From the NCBI GenBank assembly GCA_046594215.1, contig JBKJPX010000103.1:1-64000 (forward strand): 64,000 nucleotides of DNA, given 5' to 3'. The translations under genes were made by a program, and so were the position numbers. Shown here one piece after another: positions 7,985 through 16,847 of the stretch. The notes beneath the pieces were generated by a model, which was not told the DNA's origin, ran no database searches, and saw nothing but the letters and a program-made list of their open reading frames with translations. Position 1 is the stretch's first letter, and every line of letters begins with the position of its first letter. This DNA is from Panacagrimonas sp046594215 (GTDB lineage: Bacteria > Pseudomonadota > Gammaproteobacteria > Nevskiales > Nevskiaceae).

Positions 7985-9157
7985 ATGTTCAAGATCCAGA
8001 CCCTCAACAACATCTCGATCCTCGGCCTCGAGCGCCTGCCGCGCGAGCGTTACGAGGTTGCCAGCGAAATGACCTACCCCGACGCCGTGATGGTGCGCTC
8101 GGCCGATATGCACAAGGCCGAGGTCGGGCCTTCGGTGAAGGCCATCGGCCGCGCCGGCGCCGGCACCAACAACATCCCGGTCGCGGCGATGAGCAAGCGC
8201 GGCGTACCGGTGTTCAACGCGCCGGGCGCCAATGCCAACGCGGTCAAGGAACTGGTACTCGCCGGCATGCTGCTGGCGGCGCGCAACATCGGCTCGGCGC
8301 TCGACTTCGTGAAGAAGCTCGACGGCGACGACAAGGCGATGCACGAGGCGGTTGAGGCCGGCAAGAAGAAGTTCGTCGGCTTCGAACTGCCCGGCCGCAG
8401 CCTGGGCGTGATCGGCCTGGGCGCCATTGGCGTCAAGGTGGCGAACACGGCCATCGAGCTGGGCATGGAGGTCTGGGGCTTCGACCCGGCGATGACGGTC
8501 CAGAATGCATGGAAGCTCGACGCCCGCGTGCGCCAGGCGCTGTCGGTCGACGACCTGATGGCGCGCTCACAGTTCCTGTCGGTACACGTGCCGCTGCTCG
8601 ACGCCACGCGCAATCTGGTCAACACCGACCGCCTCAAGCTGCTCAAGAAGCAGGGCGTGGTTCTGAACTTCGCGCGCGAGGCCATCGTCGACGAGAAGGC
8701 CGTGCTGGCCGCGCTCGACGCCGGCAGCCTGCACGCCTACGTCTGCGACTTCCCGTCGAACTCGCTCAAGGGCCACCCTCGCGTGATCGCCACGCCGCAC
8801 CTGGGCGCGTCCACCAACGAGGCCGAGGACAACTGCGCGGTCATGGTGGCCGACCAGCTCCGCGAATTCCTCGAGCGCGGCAACATCACCAATTCGGTGA
8901 ATTTCCCCGAAGCCGTGCTGCCCTTGCTCCCCGGCAAGACACGCCTGGCGATCTCCAACGCCAACGTGCCCAACATGGTCGGCCAGATTTCGACCACCCT
9001 GGCCAACCACAAGCTCAACATCGCCGACCTGCTCAACAAGTCGCGCGGGGACATTGCCTACACGCTCGTGGACGTGGACTCGGGAATCCCGCAGGCGGCC
9101 GTCGACGAGATCGCCGGTATCCAGGGCGTGCTCAACGTCCGGGTGATCGTGGGCTGA
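7985..9157 (+). CDS. serA: D-3-phosphoglycerate dehydrogenase
   Basis: 390 residues. It oxidises 3-phosphoglycerate to phosphohydroxypyruvate with NAD, the step before SerC. The NAD-binding motif is GRSLGVIGLGAIG; the catalytic Arg is in NFAREAIVDE and the catalytic His in PHLGAST. A C-terminal ACT domain (about 320-390, starting near RLAISNANVPNMVGQIS) suggests feedback by serine. This is the short form lacking the extra ASB domain. It lies 58 nt after serC in the same orientation. Placing serA between serC and pheA puts both early serine steps together at the front of the aromatic operon. Confidence 0.95.
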   Translation: MFKIQTLNNISILGLERLPRERYEVASEMTYPDAVMVRSADMHKAEVGPSVKAIGRAGAGTNNIPVAAMSKRGVPVFNAPGANANAVKELVLAGMLLAARNIGSALDFVKKLDGDDKAMHEAVEAGKKKFVGFELPGRSLGVIGLGAIGVKVANTAIELGMEVWGFDPAMTVQNAWKLDARVRQALSVDDLMARSQFLSVHVPLLDATRNLVNTDRLKLLKKQGVVLNFAREAIVDEKAVLAALDAGSLHAYVCDFPSNSLKGHPRVIATPHLGASTNEAEDNCAVMVADQLREFLERGNITNSVNFPEAVLPLLPGKTRLAISNANVPNMVGQISTTLANHKLNIADLLNKSRGDIAYTLVDVDSGIPQAAVDEIAGIQGVLNVRVIVG

Positions 9158-9230
9158 TCGGGGCCGACGCGCGCCGCATCGGGCGCCGCTTTTGTTGGAC
9201 AATGGCGCTTTCGCCGGGCCCTTTCGACCC

Positions 9231-10328
9231 ATGCCGGAACTCTCGCTTCAGGATGCGCGCATCAAGATCGATGCGCTGGACCACCAGATCCAGCGCTTGA
9301 TCTCGGCACGTGCGCGCGTCGCTCAGGAAGTCGCACGCATCAAGCAGCGCCAGGGCGATACCGGTGACCACTACCGGCCCTCGCGCGAGGCCGAGGTGCT
9401 GCGACGCGCCATCGAGCGCAACAGCGGAACCGAAGGCGGCCCGCTGACCGACGAGGTCATCGCGCGCCTGATGCGCGAGATCATGTCGGCCTGCCTCTCG
9501 CTGGAATCCCCGCTGACGGTGGCCTATCTCGGGCCCGAGGGCACGTACACCCAGGCCGCGGCGCTGAAGCACTTCGGTGATTCGGTGACGGCGCGACCGC
9601 TCGGCGCGGTCGACGAGATCTTCCGCGACGTGGAATCCGGCGCCGCCGACTACGGCGTCGTGCCGGTGGAGAATTCCATCGGCGGCGTGGTGACCCACAC
9701 GCTCGACGCGCTCGTGCACACCAAGCTGCGCATCTGCGGCGAGGTGATGCTGCCGGTCCATCATCATCTGCTGTCGCGCGAGACTTCGCTGGCTGCGGTG
9801 AGCACGGTGTTTGCGCACCCGCAATCCTTCGCGCAGACGCGCAAGTGGCTCGATGTGCGCATGGCCGGGGCCCAACGCGAGGTCGTGTCGAGCAATGGCG
9901 AGGCCGCGCGGATCGCGGCGGAAAAGGGTGGGGCCGCGATCGCCGGCTTGCCGGCGGCGCGCCTCTACGGCCTGAACATCCTGGCCTCGAACATCGAAGA
10001 CGATCCGGGCAACACGACGCGTTTCCTCATCATCGGCAAGCAGGACCCGAGCGCCACGGGCTCGGACATCACCTCGCTGGTGGCCACCGCGCATCGCAAC
10101 CAGCCGGGTGCACTGTTCACCCTGCTCAAGCCGCTGGCCGACGCACAGATCGACATGACGCGCATCGAGTCGCGCCCGGTGCGCGGCTCTCCGGTGCCGG
10201 ACTACTACTTCTTCATCGACTTCGGCGGTCATGCCCACGATGAGAAGTTGCGCACGGTGATTGAACAGGTCCGTGCGAACGCCGCCTTCTTCAAGGTCCT
10301 GGGGTCGTATCCCAAGGCCGTGATCTGA
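9231..10328 (+). CDS. pheA: Chorismate mutase / prephenate dehydratase (P-protein)
   Basis: 365 residues with the three-part layout of P-proteins: an AroQ chorismate mutase (about 1-90, DARIKIDALDHQIQRLI), a prephenate dehydratase domain (95-275, with YLGPEGTYTQ and VPVENSIGGVV) and a C-terminal ACT regulatory domain (GALFTLLKPLADAQIDMTRI, then ESRP). It makes phenylpyruvate from chorismate. The ESRP and GAL motifs are the phenylalanine-binding signature, so feedback inhibition is expected. The frame is open from a TTG at 9192, but the ATG at 9231 (MPELSLQDARIKID) fits the family start. The following aminotransferase can complete phenylalanine synthesis. Confidence 0.95.
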   Translation: MPELSLQDARIKIDALDHQIQRLISARARVAQEVARIKQRQGDTGDHYRPSREAEVLRRAIERNSGTEGGPLTDEVIARLMREIMSACLSLESPLTVAYLGPEGTYTQAAALKHFGDSVTARPLGAVDEIFRDVESGAADYGVVPVENSIGGVVTHTLDALVHTKLRICGEVMLPVHHHLLSRETSLAAVSTVFAHPQSFAQTRKWLDVRMAGAQREVVSSNGEAARIAAEKGGAAIAGLPAARLYGLNILASNIEDDPGNTTRFLIIGKQDPSATGSDITSLVATAHRNQPGALFTLLKPLADAQIDMTRIESRPVRGSPVPDYYFFIDFGGHAHDEKLRTVIEQVRANAAFFKVLGSYPKAVI

Positions 10329-10360
10329 GCGCCCATCGCAGCTCGCCCAAGACGTCTCCC

Positions 10361-11512
10361 ATGCAGAACCAAGACAACAGCGCCCTGACCCGCAACGCCC
10401 TGCCGGGAATCCTCGGGCTCGAGGCGTACACGCCCGGCATGCCCATCGACGAGCTGCAGCGTCGGCTGGGCTTGGCCGACGTGATCAAGCTGGCGTCCAA
10501 CGAGAATCCGCTCGGCATGAGCCCGAAGGCGCGCGAAGCGCTGGCCGCCACCGTGGCCAGCGACAACCTCGCGCTGTATCCCGATGGCAGTGGCTTCCGC
10601 CTGAAGAAGAAGATCGGCGCCTATCACGGCATCGGGCCGGAGCACATCACGCTCGGCAACGGATCCAACGACATCCTCGAATTCATTGCGCGCATCTACG
10701 CCGGCCCCGGTCGCGCGGTGATGTTCTCGGACTACGCCTTCGCGGTGTACCCCATTGCGACGCAAGCGCAGAACGCCGAGGCCGTGAAGGTGCCCGCCTA
10801 TCCGGCGGACCACGCGACGATGCCTTTCGGCCACGACATGAAGGCTTTCGCGCGCTGCCTGCGCGAGCGCCCCGACGTGAGCCTCGTGTTCCTGGCCAAC
10901 CCGAACAACCCCACGGGAACGTGGAACACGCCGGACGAAGTCCTGGGGTTCCTCGAGCAGGTGCCGTCGCACGTCATCGTCGTGCTCGACGAGGCCTACT
11001 GGGACTACCAGGACGCCGCACTGCGTTCCGACGCGCGGCCCTGGCTGGACCGTTTCCCGAATCTCGTGGTGACGCGCACGTTCTCGAAGATCTACGGCAT
11101 CGCGGGTCTGCGCGCGGGGTACGCGTTGTCGCACGCGACCGTGGCGGACCTGCTCAATCGCGTGCGCCAGCCGTTCAACAACAACAGCCTCGCTCTGCTC
11201 GCGGCGGAGCTGGCGCTGGACGACCAGGACTTCGTGCGCCAGTCGGTCGAACTCAACACCGCGCAACGCGCGCGCCTCGTGCGCGAGCTGGGCGCGATGA
11301 AGCTGCGCGTACTGCCTTCGCAGGCCAACTTCGTCACGATCGGTTTCGGTCGCGACGCCAAGCCCATCCACCAGGGACTGCTCGAGCGCGGCATCATCGT
11401 GCGGCCGATGGGTTCCTACGGGCTCCCGGAATACCTGCGCGTCACCGTGGGCACGGAGCGCGAGAACACGCGTTTCCTGGATGCGATGAAGGACATGCTG
11501 AAGGCGTCGTGA
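10361..11512 (+). CDS. hisC: Histidinol-phosphate / aromatic aminotransferase
   Basis: 383 residues, class I/II PLP aminotransferase of the HisC family. Visible motifs: LASNENPLG near the N-terminus, FLANPNNPTGT, LDEAYWDY, and the PLP lysine in TFSKIYGIAGLRAGY (Lys243). Set between pheA and tyrA and away from any other his gene, it corresponds to the HisC2/HisHb copy that transaminates aromatic keto acids as well as imidazole acetol phosphate (established for the Pseudomonas supraoperon; inferred here). Its stop overlaps the tyrA start by four bases (GTGA), indicating coupling. Confidence 0.92.
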   Translation: MQNQDNSALTRNALPGILGLEAYTPGMPIDELQRRLGLADVIKLASNENPLGMSPKAREALAATVASDNLALYPDGSGFRLKKKIGAYHGIGPEHITLGNGSNDILEFIARIYAGPGRAVMFSDYAFAVYPIATQAQNAEAVKVPAYPADHATMPFGHDMKAFARCLRERPDVSLVFLANPNNPTGTWNTPDEVLGFLEQVPSHVIVVLDEAYWDYQDAALRSDARPWLDRFPNLVVTRTFSKIYGIAGLRAGYALSHATVADLLNRVRQPFNNNSLALLAAELALDDQDFVRQSVELNTAQRARLVRELGAMKLRVLPSQANFVTIGFGRDAKPIHQGLLERGIIVRPMGSYGLPEYLRVTVGTERENTRFLDAMKDMLKAS

Positions 11513-12372
11513 AACGGATCGCCGTCATCGGGCTGGGCCTGATCGGCGGCTCGCTTGCGCGCGCGGTGCGCGAGGCGCGGCAGGTCGAGCACATCACGGG
11601 ATTCGACCCCGACCCAATCCAGTGCCGGCGCGCGGTGGAGCTCGGCGTCATCGACATCGCGGCCTCGAGCGCGGCCGAAGCGGCGGTCGGCGCCGATCTC
11701 GTCGTGCTCGCGGTGCCTGTGCTGCACACCGCCGAAGCGCTGCGCTCGGTTCAGTCGGCGCTGAGCGCCCAGACCATCGTCACCGACGTCGGCAGCACCA
11801 AGTCCTCGGTGCTCGTGGATGCGGCGAAGGTCTTTGGCGAAGTACCGCCGCGTTTCGTCGCAGGCCACCCGATCGCGGGAACCGAGAAGAGCGGCGTCGC
11901 CGCGTCGAAGGCCGAACTGTTCCGCGGCCGTCGCGTCGTGCTCACGCCCCACGCGCGCCAGGACGCTGCGGCGCTGCAGGCCGTGCGCGGGATGTGGGAG
12001 GCGGTGGGCAGCCGGGTGGTGGAAATGGACGCGTCGCGCCACGACGCGATCTTCGCGGCCACCTCGCACCTGCCGCACGTGCTGGCCTACGCCTTCGTCG
12101 ACATGCTCACGCGCCTCGACGGCGCGGACGAGATATTTCCGAATGCGGGCGGCGGCTTTCGGGACTTCACGCGCATCGCCAGTTCCAGCACCGAGATGTG
12201 GCACGACATCGTGCGCGCCAACCACGTCGAGGTGACCGGCCTGCTCGAAAAGCAGATTGGCGAGCTGCAGGAACTGCTGGCGCTCATGAAGGCCTCGGAC
12301 TGGGATGCGCTCAAGCACCGCTTCGAGCGCGCACGCGCGGCGCGAGAACGCCATCTCGGCCAGATCGAGTGA
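11509..12372 (+). CDS. tyrA: Prephenate / arogenate dehydrogenase
   Basis: 287 residues. It oxidatively decarboxylates prephenate (or arogenate) with NAD(P) in tyrosine synthesis. The N-terminal Rossmann motif is AVIGLGLIGGSLARAV; further family motifs are TDVGSTKSSV, GHPIAGTEKSG, the catalytic-region FAATSHLPH, and GGGFRDFTRIASSS. The GTG at 11509 overlaps the hisC stop (GTGA) and places the Rossmann motif at the N-terminus; an open frame extends far upstream inside hisC but does not look like TyrA. There is no C-terminal AroA fusion, unlike the TyrA-AroA fusion of pseudomonads: aroA follows as a separate gene 58 nt later. Confidence 0.95.
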   Translation: MKRIAVIGLGLIGGSLARAVREARQVEHITGFDPDPIQCRRAVELGVIDIAASSAAEAAVGADLVVLAVPVLHTAEALRSVQSALSAQTIVTDVGSTKSSVLVDAAKVFGEVPPRFVAGHPIAGTEKSGVAASKAELFRGRRVVLTPHARQDAAALQAVRGMWEAVGSRVVEMDASRHDAIFAATSHLPHVLAYAFVDMLTRLDGADEIFPNAGGGFRDFTRIASSSTEMWHDIVRANHVEVTGLLEKQIGELQELLALMKASDWDALKHRFERARAARERHLGQIE

Positions 12373-12430
12373 CTCCACCCGTTCCGAGCTGCGCGCGCGG
12401 GCGTCGATTTACCACCCACTTCGGAATCCC

Positions 12431-13744
12431 ATGAGCGATCCCGCGTCGACACAGAACTGGACCGTGCAGCCAGGCGGCAAGCCCGCCGGCTCGGTGCGCG
12501 TACCCGGCGACAAGTCCATCTCGCATCGATCGGTGATGCTCGGCTCGCTCGCGAGGGGCCGCACCGACGTGACCGGCTTTCTCGACGGCGAAGACTGCCT
12601 GTGCACGATGAAGGCCTTCCAGGCCATGGGCGTGGGCATCGAGCGCCTGAGCGATACCAGCCTGCGCGTCGGCGGCGTGGGACTGCATGGCCTCAAGGCG
12701 CCGCTGCATGCGCTCGACCTCGGTAATTCCGGCACCTCGATGCGCCTGATGTCGGGCTTGCTCGCGGCTCAGCGGTTCCCGACGATCCTGACCGGCGATT
12801 CGTCGCTGTCGCGACGCCCGATGCGACGCGTGATCGATCCGCTGTCGCGCATGGGCGCGCGCATCGACTCGGACGACGGCAAGGCGCCGCTGCTCATCCA
12901 CCCGGTCCCGAGCCTGCGGGGCATCGCGCACGCATCGAAGGTCGCTAGCGCGCAGGTGAAGTCCTGCATCCTGCTGGCAGGCCTGTATGCGCAAGGAGAG
13001 ACCTCGGTCACCGAGCCCGAGGCGTCGCGTGATCACACCGAGCGCATGCTGCAGGCCTTCGGCGTGAAGCTCGAAGCGAGCCACGGACGTGCCTCGATCC
13101 GGGGCGGACAGGAACTCGTGGGAACCGCGATCCCGGTTCCCGCGGACATCTCCTCGGCCGCGTTCTTCATGCTCGCCGCTGCGATTGTGCCGGGATCGGA
13201 ACTGGTGCTGCGGGATGTCGGCGTCAACCCCACGCGTACCGGCGTCATCGACATTCTTCGCGCGATGGGCGCCGAGATCGACCTGCTGGATTCGCGCACC
13301 TTCGGCGGCGAGCCGGTGAGCGACATCCGCGTGCGCGGGCGCGGCCTGCGCGGCATCGCCGTCGATTCCGCGCTCGTGGCGTCCGCAATCGACGAGTTCC
13401 CGGCGATCTTCGTGGCCGCGGCCTGCGCCGAGGGCGAAACGCTCGTGACCGGCGCCGAAGAACTGCGCGTCAAGGAGTCCGATCGCATCCAGACCATGGT
13501 CGACGGCCTGACCTCGCTGGGCATCGACGCGGTGGCCACGCCCGACGGCGCGCGCATCCGCGGCGGACAGCTGCGGGGCGGACAGATCGATTCCCACGGC
13601 GATCACCGCGTGGCGATGTCCTTCGCGATGGGCGCGCTGCGCGCCAGCGCCCCGATCCGCATTCTCGATTGCGCCAACGTCAACACCTCGTTCCCGCGCT
13701 TCGCCGAGACCGCTCAGGCGATGGGCCTGACGATCTCGCGCTGA
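12431..13744 (+). CDS. aroA: 3-phosphoshikimate 1-carboxyvinyltransferase (EPSP synthase)
   Basis: 437 residues. It joins phosphoenolpyruvate to shikimate-3-phosphate. The substrate-binding motifs GDKSISHRSVMLGS, LGNSGTSMRLMSGLLA, DSSLSRRPMRRV, EELRVKESDRI and the C-terminal GDHRVAMS are all present. The motif form is that of the Pseudomonas-type enzyme (the AroA half of its TyrA-AroA fusion). ATG 12431 is the family start; the frame extends upstream into tyrA. In relatives cmk and rpsA follow directly; here the gene ends 3 bp before an oppositely oriented membrane-protein gene and cmk is displaced to 25124. Confidence 0.95.
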   Translation: MSDPASTQNWTVQPGGKPAGSVRVPGDKSISHRSVMLGSLARGRTDVTGFLDGEDCLCTMKAFQAMGVGIERLSDTSLRVGGVGLHGLKAPLHALDLGNSGTSMRLMSGLLAAQRFPTILTGDSSLSRRPMRRVIDPLSRMGARIDSDDGKAPLLIHPVPSLRGIAHASKVASAQVKSCILLAGLYAQGETSVTEPEASRDHTERMLQAFGVKLEASHGRASIRGGQELVGTAIPVPADISSAAFFMLAAAIVPGSELVLRDVGVNPTRTGVIDILRAMGAEIDLLDSRTFGGEPVSDIRVRGRGLRGIAVDSALVASAIDEFPAIFVAAACAEGETLVTGAEELRVKESDRIQTMVDGLTSLGIDAVATPDGARIRGGQLRGGQIDSHGDHRVAMSFAMGALRASAPIRILDCANVNTSFPRFAETAQAMGLTISR

Positions 13745-13747
13745 TGA

Positions 13748-15460
13748 TCAGGGCGTGGTGACCGGCGCCCGTGGCGTGCCCGCCAGCTGCGTCTTCCGAG
13801 AGGGTCGGTAGGGCTCACCGTCGGCCGTGTGCCGCTCGCGCGGCTGGAAGGTATCCGCGGTGAGCACGTCGCCCGGCTGGTCACGGCGCGTCTTCACCTT
13901 GAGCAGGTCCAGTACCGTCCAGTCGAGCACGTCGGTCTGGTAGGGACGTTCCTCGAGCTCAGCCTTGCGTGCCGGGTCAACGGGTGCAGGCGTCCACACC
14001 AGCAAGGGAATCACCTGGCCGGCTTCGTCGGGCGAGTGGCCGGTGAAATCTCGCGTATGACCCACTTCCTCGGCGTGGTCCGAGGTGTAGAGCCACGCGG
14101 CGCTCTGCGTGCCGACGGCGTTCTTGAAGTCGCCGAGCAAGCGGCTGATGACCTGGTCCTGGTAGAGCATCGCGTCGTCGTACTGGTCGCGCTTGAGGCG
14201 CACCCATTCGGGCCGGCCCTCGGCTTCGAGATCGCGGTCCACGGCGTCGACGGTCTCCTCGAAGTGGCGCAGGTGATCGGGGACGCGCAGATCGTAGTGG
14301 GCGTGCGCGCCCATCAGGTGCGCGATGATCAGCTTGCGCGGTGCGGGATCGGCAAGCGCGGCCTTCCACTCGGGAAGCAGGCGCTCGTCCAGACTGCGCT
14401 CGGCGATGGTGCCGGTGTTGAGCATGCGCTGTACGTCGGCCTCCTCGGCGAAGCGCGTGCTGATGTAACGGTCGTGCTGGTTGCTGATCCAGAACACCTT
14501 GTAGCCGGCCGCGCGCGCCAGCATCAGCACGCTGGGCAGCGCTTCTTCGTTCGGATTGTCGTGCAGCGTGCGTGGCGTCAGCATCTGGCGAAACGACGAC
14601 ACGGTGCCGGAGGCGGCCGAGATCACGTCGCGGAAGACGAGCAGGTCGTCCGACTGTTTGAGCAGTTCCGGCGTTGTGGGTCGCGAGTAGCCGTAGAGCT
14701 GCCAGTCCCAGCGGTTGGTGCTCTCGCCGATGACCAGGCCCACGGTGTGCTTCTCGGGCCCCACATAGGTCGGCTGCCATTCGCCGAGGCGCGTGCGCGC
14801 GGCCTCGCGCTTGCTGCGCAGGGTGTCGATGTTGGCGCGGAACTCTTCGACCGTCGCGGCCTGAACCGGCCAGAACACCAGCGGGTTGGCGTGGCGTACG
14901 CCGGGGTGCAGGTGCAGCAATGCGAACACCACCGTGAACGCCACGAGGTTTCGTCGCCGGGAGCCGCTGTGTCCCGACGCGGGTCGCGTGGCCATGAAGA
15001 GCAGCACCAGCAGCACCGACAGCTGCAAGGTGTAGGTGCCGAGCAGGCGCCAGTAGTTCATCAGGAACTCGGCAGACTCGTCGCTGTTGGTGTTCGATAT
15101 CGCCTCGATCACAAGCGCGGCATCGGGACGGCTCTTGTAGACCGCGATCAGGAAGGCCTTCACGCCGAGGTCGGCCACGAACGCAAGGTTCCAGGCCAGG
15201 GGCATCCAGTGTCCACGCGGGCTGCTGCGCCCGAGCACGTAGAGAAGGTGTGCGCCGACGCAGTAGACGACGGCGGCTTCGACAGTGTCGCGCCAGCCCA
15301 GCTTCATGAGGCCGTAACCGCAGGCCACCAGCACGGTGCCGGTCAGGGCGGGATGGCGACGAACCACCGCGACGAAAGCGCGCATCAGGGCGCGTCCACG
15401 GGATTCGCCCGGCGTCGTCTTATCGACGTCCCGGGCGTTCGTGTCGTCGTTTTGGCTCAT
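13748..15460 (-). CDS. Phosphoethanolamine-transferase-like membrane sulfatase-fold protein
   Basis: 570 residues. Five hydrophobic segments in the first 230 residues (for example LTGTVLVACGYGLMKLG, TLQLSVLLVLLFMA) precede a large sulfatase-fold domain. The nucleophile region is GLVIGESTNRWDWQLYGYSR, equivalent to the GE-(T/S) motif of EptA/CptA enzymes, and SDHAEEVG matches their SDHGESLG metal site. Such enzymes move phosphoethanolamine from phosphatidylethanolamine onto lipid A, core sugar or another acceptor on the periplasmic side. ATG 15460 gives MSQNDDTN; the open frame beyond it is Pro/Ala-rich and probably not translated. It is probably co-transcribed with the ATP-grasp gene 152 bp upstream. 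The acceptor is unknown. Confidence 0.8.
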   Translation of the reverse strand: MSQNDDTNARDVDKTTPGESRGRALMRAFVAVVRRHPALTGTVLVACGYGLMKLGWRDTVEAAVVYCVGAHLLYVLGRSSPRGHWMPLAWNLAFVADLGVKAFLIAVYKSRPDAALVIEAISNTNSDESAEFLMNYWRLLGTYTLQLSVLLVLLFMATRPASGHSGSRRRNLVAFTVVFALLHLHPGVRHANPLVFWPVQAATVEEFRANIDTLRSKREAARTRLGEWQPTYVGPEKHTVGLVIGESTNRWDWQLYGYSRPTTPELLKQSDDLLVFRDVISAASGTVSSFRQMLTPRTLHDNPNEEALPSVLMLARAAGYKVFWISNQHDRYISTRFAEEADVQRMLNTGTIAERSLDERLLPEWKAALADPAPRKLIIAHLMGAHAHYDLRVPDHLRHFEETVDAVDRDLEAEGRPEWVRLKRDQYDDAMLYQDQVISRLLGDFKNAVGTQSAAWLYTSDHAEEVGHTRDFTGHSPDEAGQVIPLLVWTPAPVDPARKAELEERPYQTDVLDWTVLDLLKVKTRRDQPGDVLTADTFQPRERHTADGEPYRPSRKTQLAGTPRAPVTTP

Positions 15461-15612
15461 GGGGCCCGGTCCGTCTTTCTTCCTGTCGAATGGACGAGCC
15501 AAGGAGCCCGCGCGTCCGCGAGTGAATAACGTCGCGGTGGTGAACGTCGAATGAATCAGCAACGCGCATGCCGGGGCGAGCGAGCAGGCGATGCGTGCAT
15601 CGATCGCAGGCG

Positions 15613-16686
15613 CTAGCGGGGGCCGCAGACCTTCAAGCGATGGCGCAAGCGATGGCGCCAACGAATCAATGAATGCTCCCAATGCAGCAGGCGGGTAGCG
15701 CGCAGAGCGGCCCGCAGCACGCGTCGCAGGGCGCTCGGTCCTTCCACCCGGTCAGGCCCCAGCGCGCCGGACACGGGCCCGAAATAGGGCAGTTCCTCGT
15801 CGGGTCCGTCAAACGCCATCATCGCGTCGACGAAGTTGCGTTTGCGCAACTCGAGCGACGGCCTGAACGCGGGCTGCACGTCGTCCGGGGGCTGCACGAA
15901 GGGGTTGGTGTTGATCTCGAACACCTGCAGCCGGCCCTTGGAGAATCCGTAGTCCATGCGCCCATATTCGATGCGTGCCATTTCGAACAGGGGCATCAGC
16001 ACCGCGGCGTGAGGGTTCTGGTTCTGCAGATCAAGATCCTTACCCAGCCATTCGTCTGCGCTGAACTCGCTCTCCTCACCCTTGCAGACCCAGTGCGTGT
16101 TCACCGACAGGTCGTTGGCGAACAGGCGATCGCCCACACGCAGCGCGCTGTACTTTTCGTGCAGCCCCTGCGTGTTGCGCACGTCGACGTACTCGACGAC
16201 CAGGTAGTCCGCAGGATCGATGCCCGGCGTCGCCATCAGAACGCGCAGTGCCTCGTCGAGCGCGGCCTGAGATTCGATCAGCGCGGTCTGCGGGCCGGTA
16301 TGGTCGACGGAGTGCCTGATGAACACCGGAAAGCGCCAGTTCTGCAGCCGTTCGCCGACTGCCGCGGCGCGAAAGTCGTTCACGCCGGCTCGATGCAGCA
16401 ATTGCAGTAGCGCCGCCCGGCCCTGGCTGTGCAAGGGATGGTTGAGAACGCGCAGCTCGGGCCGTGTCGTGACCAGGGCATCGAGCCGACGCGCGACGGC
16501 CTCGCGCGCGTCGCGGCGCAGCCGGTCGACGTCAGCCAGGATGTAGTGCCCCGACGGCAACTCGCGCCACGCCAGGAATTCGCCGTAGGTCATCGTGATG
16601 ACACGGCGCGTCAGGGCCGTGGCCCGGCCCTCGAGGAACACCTTGAGGGTGTAGTCGTGACGCGCCGTAGTCAGGAAGACGAGCAT
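15613..16686 (-). CDS. ATP-grasp domain protein of unknown substrate
   Basis: 357 residues. The C-terminal two-thirds looks like an ATP-grasp fold: PVFIRHSVDHTGPQ early, YLVVEYVDVRN in the middle, and RMDYGFSKGRLQVFEINTNP near residue 280, where Glu and Asn of EINTNP match the metal-binding pair of ATP-grasp ligases. The N-terminus (MLVFLTTARHDYTLKVFLEG) has no signal peptide. The last 40 residues are very basic, with Arg/His/Trp, and might contact membrane or nucleic acid. The start was set at ATG 16686; a longer frame upstream is Arg/Pro-rich shadow. It is paired with the PEtN-transferase-like gene and divergent from the flippase, suggesting a role in surface polymer or lipid modification (inference). 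Confidence 0.6.
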   Translation of the reverse strand: MLVFLTTARHDYTLKVFLEGRATALTRRVITMTYGEFLAWRELPSGHYILADVDRLRRDAREAVARRLDALVTTRPELRVLNHPLHSQGRAALLQLLHRAGVNDFRAAAVGERLQNWRFPVFIRHSVDHTGPQTALIESQAALDEALRVLMATPGIDPADYLVVEYVDVRNTQGLHEKYSALRVGDRLFANDLSVNTHWVCKGEESEFSADEWLGKDLDLQNQNPHAAVLMPLFEMARIEYGRMDYGFSKGRLQVFEINTNPFVQPPDDVQPAFRPSLELRKRNFVDAMMAFDGPDEELPYFGPVSGALGPDRVEGPSALRRVLRAALRATRLLHWEHSLIRWRHRLRHRLKVCGPR

Positions 16687-16847
16687 CGTGCGGGTGTCGC
16701 GGCAGGGGTCGCGCAGCAACGCGCGAGGGTGGGGCGCAGGCAAGTCTATCCGTCGCCGGGCGGCGGTCGCCTGGGAGGCGAGTCCGCGGCCGCGTCGGCA
16801 CAATGTCCTGAGGCGATGTCGTCGCCCTCCCGCGGGAATCCTCCTTG

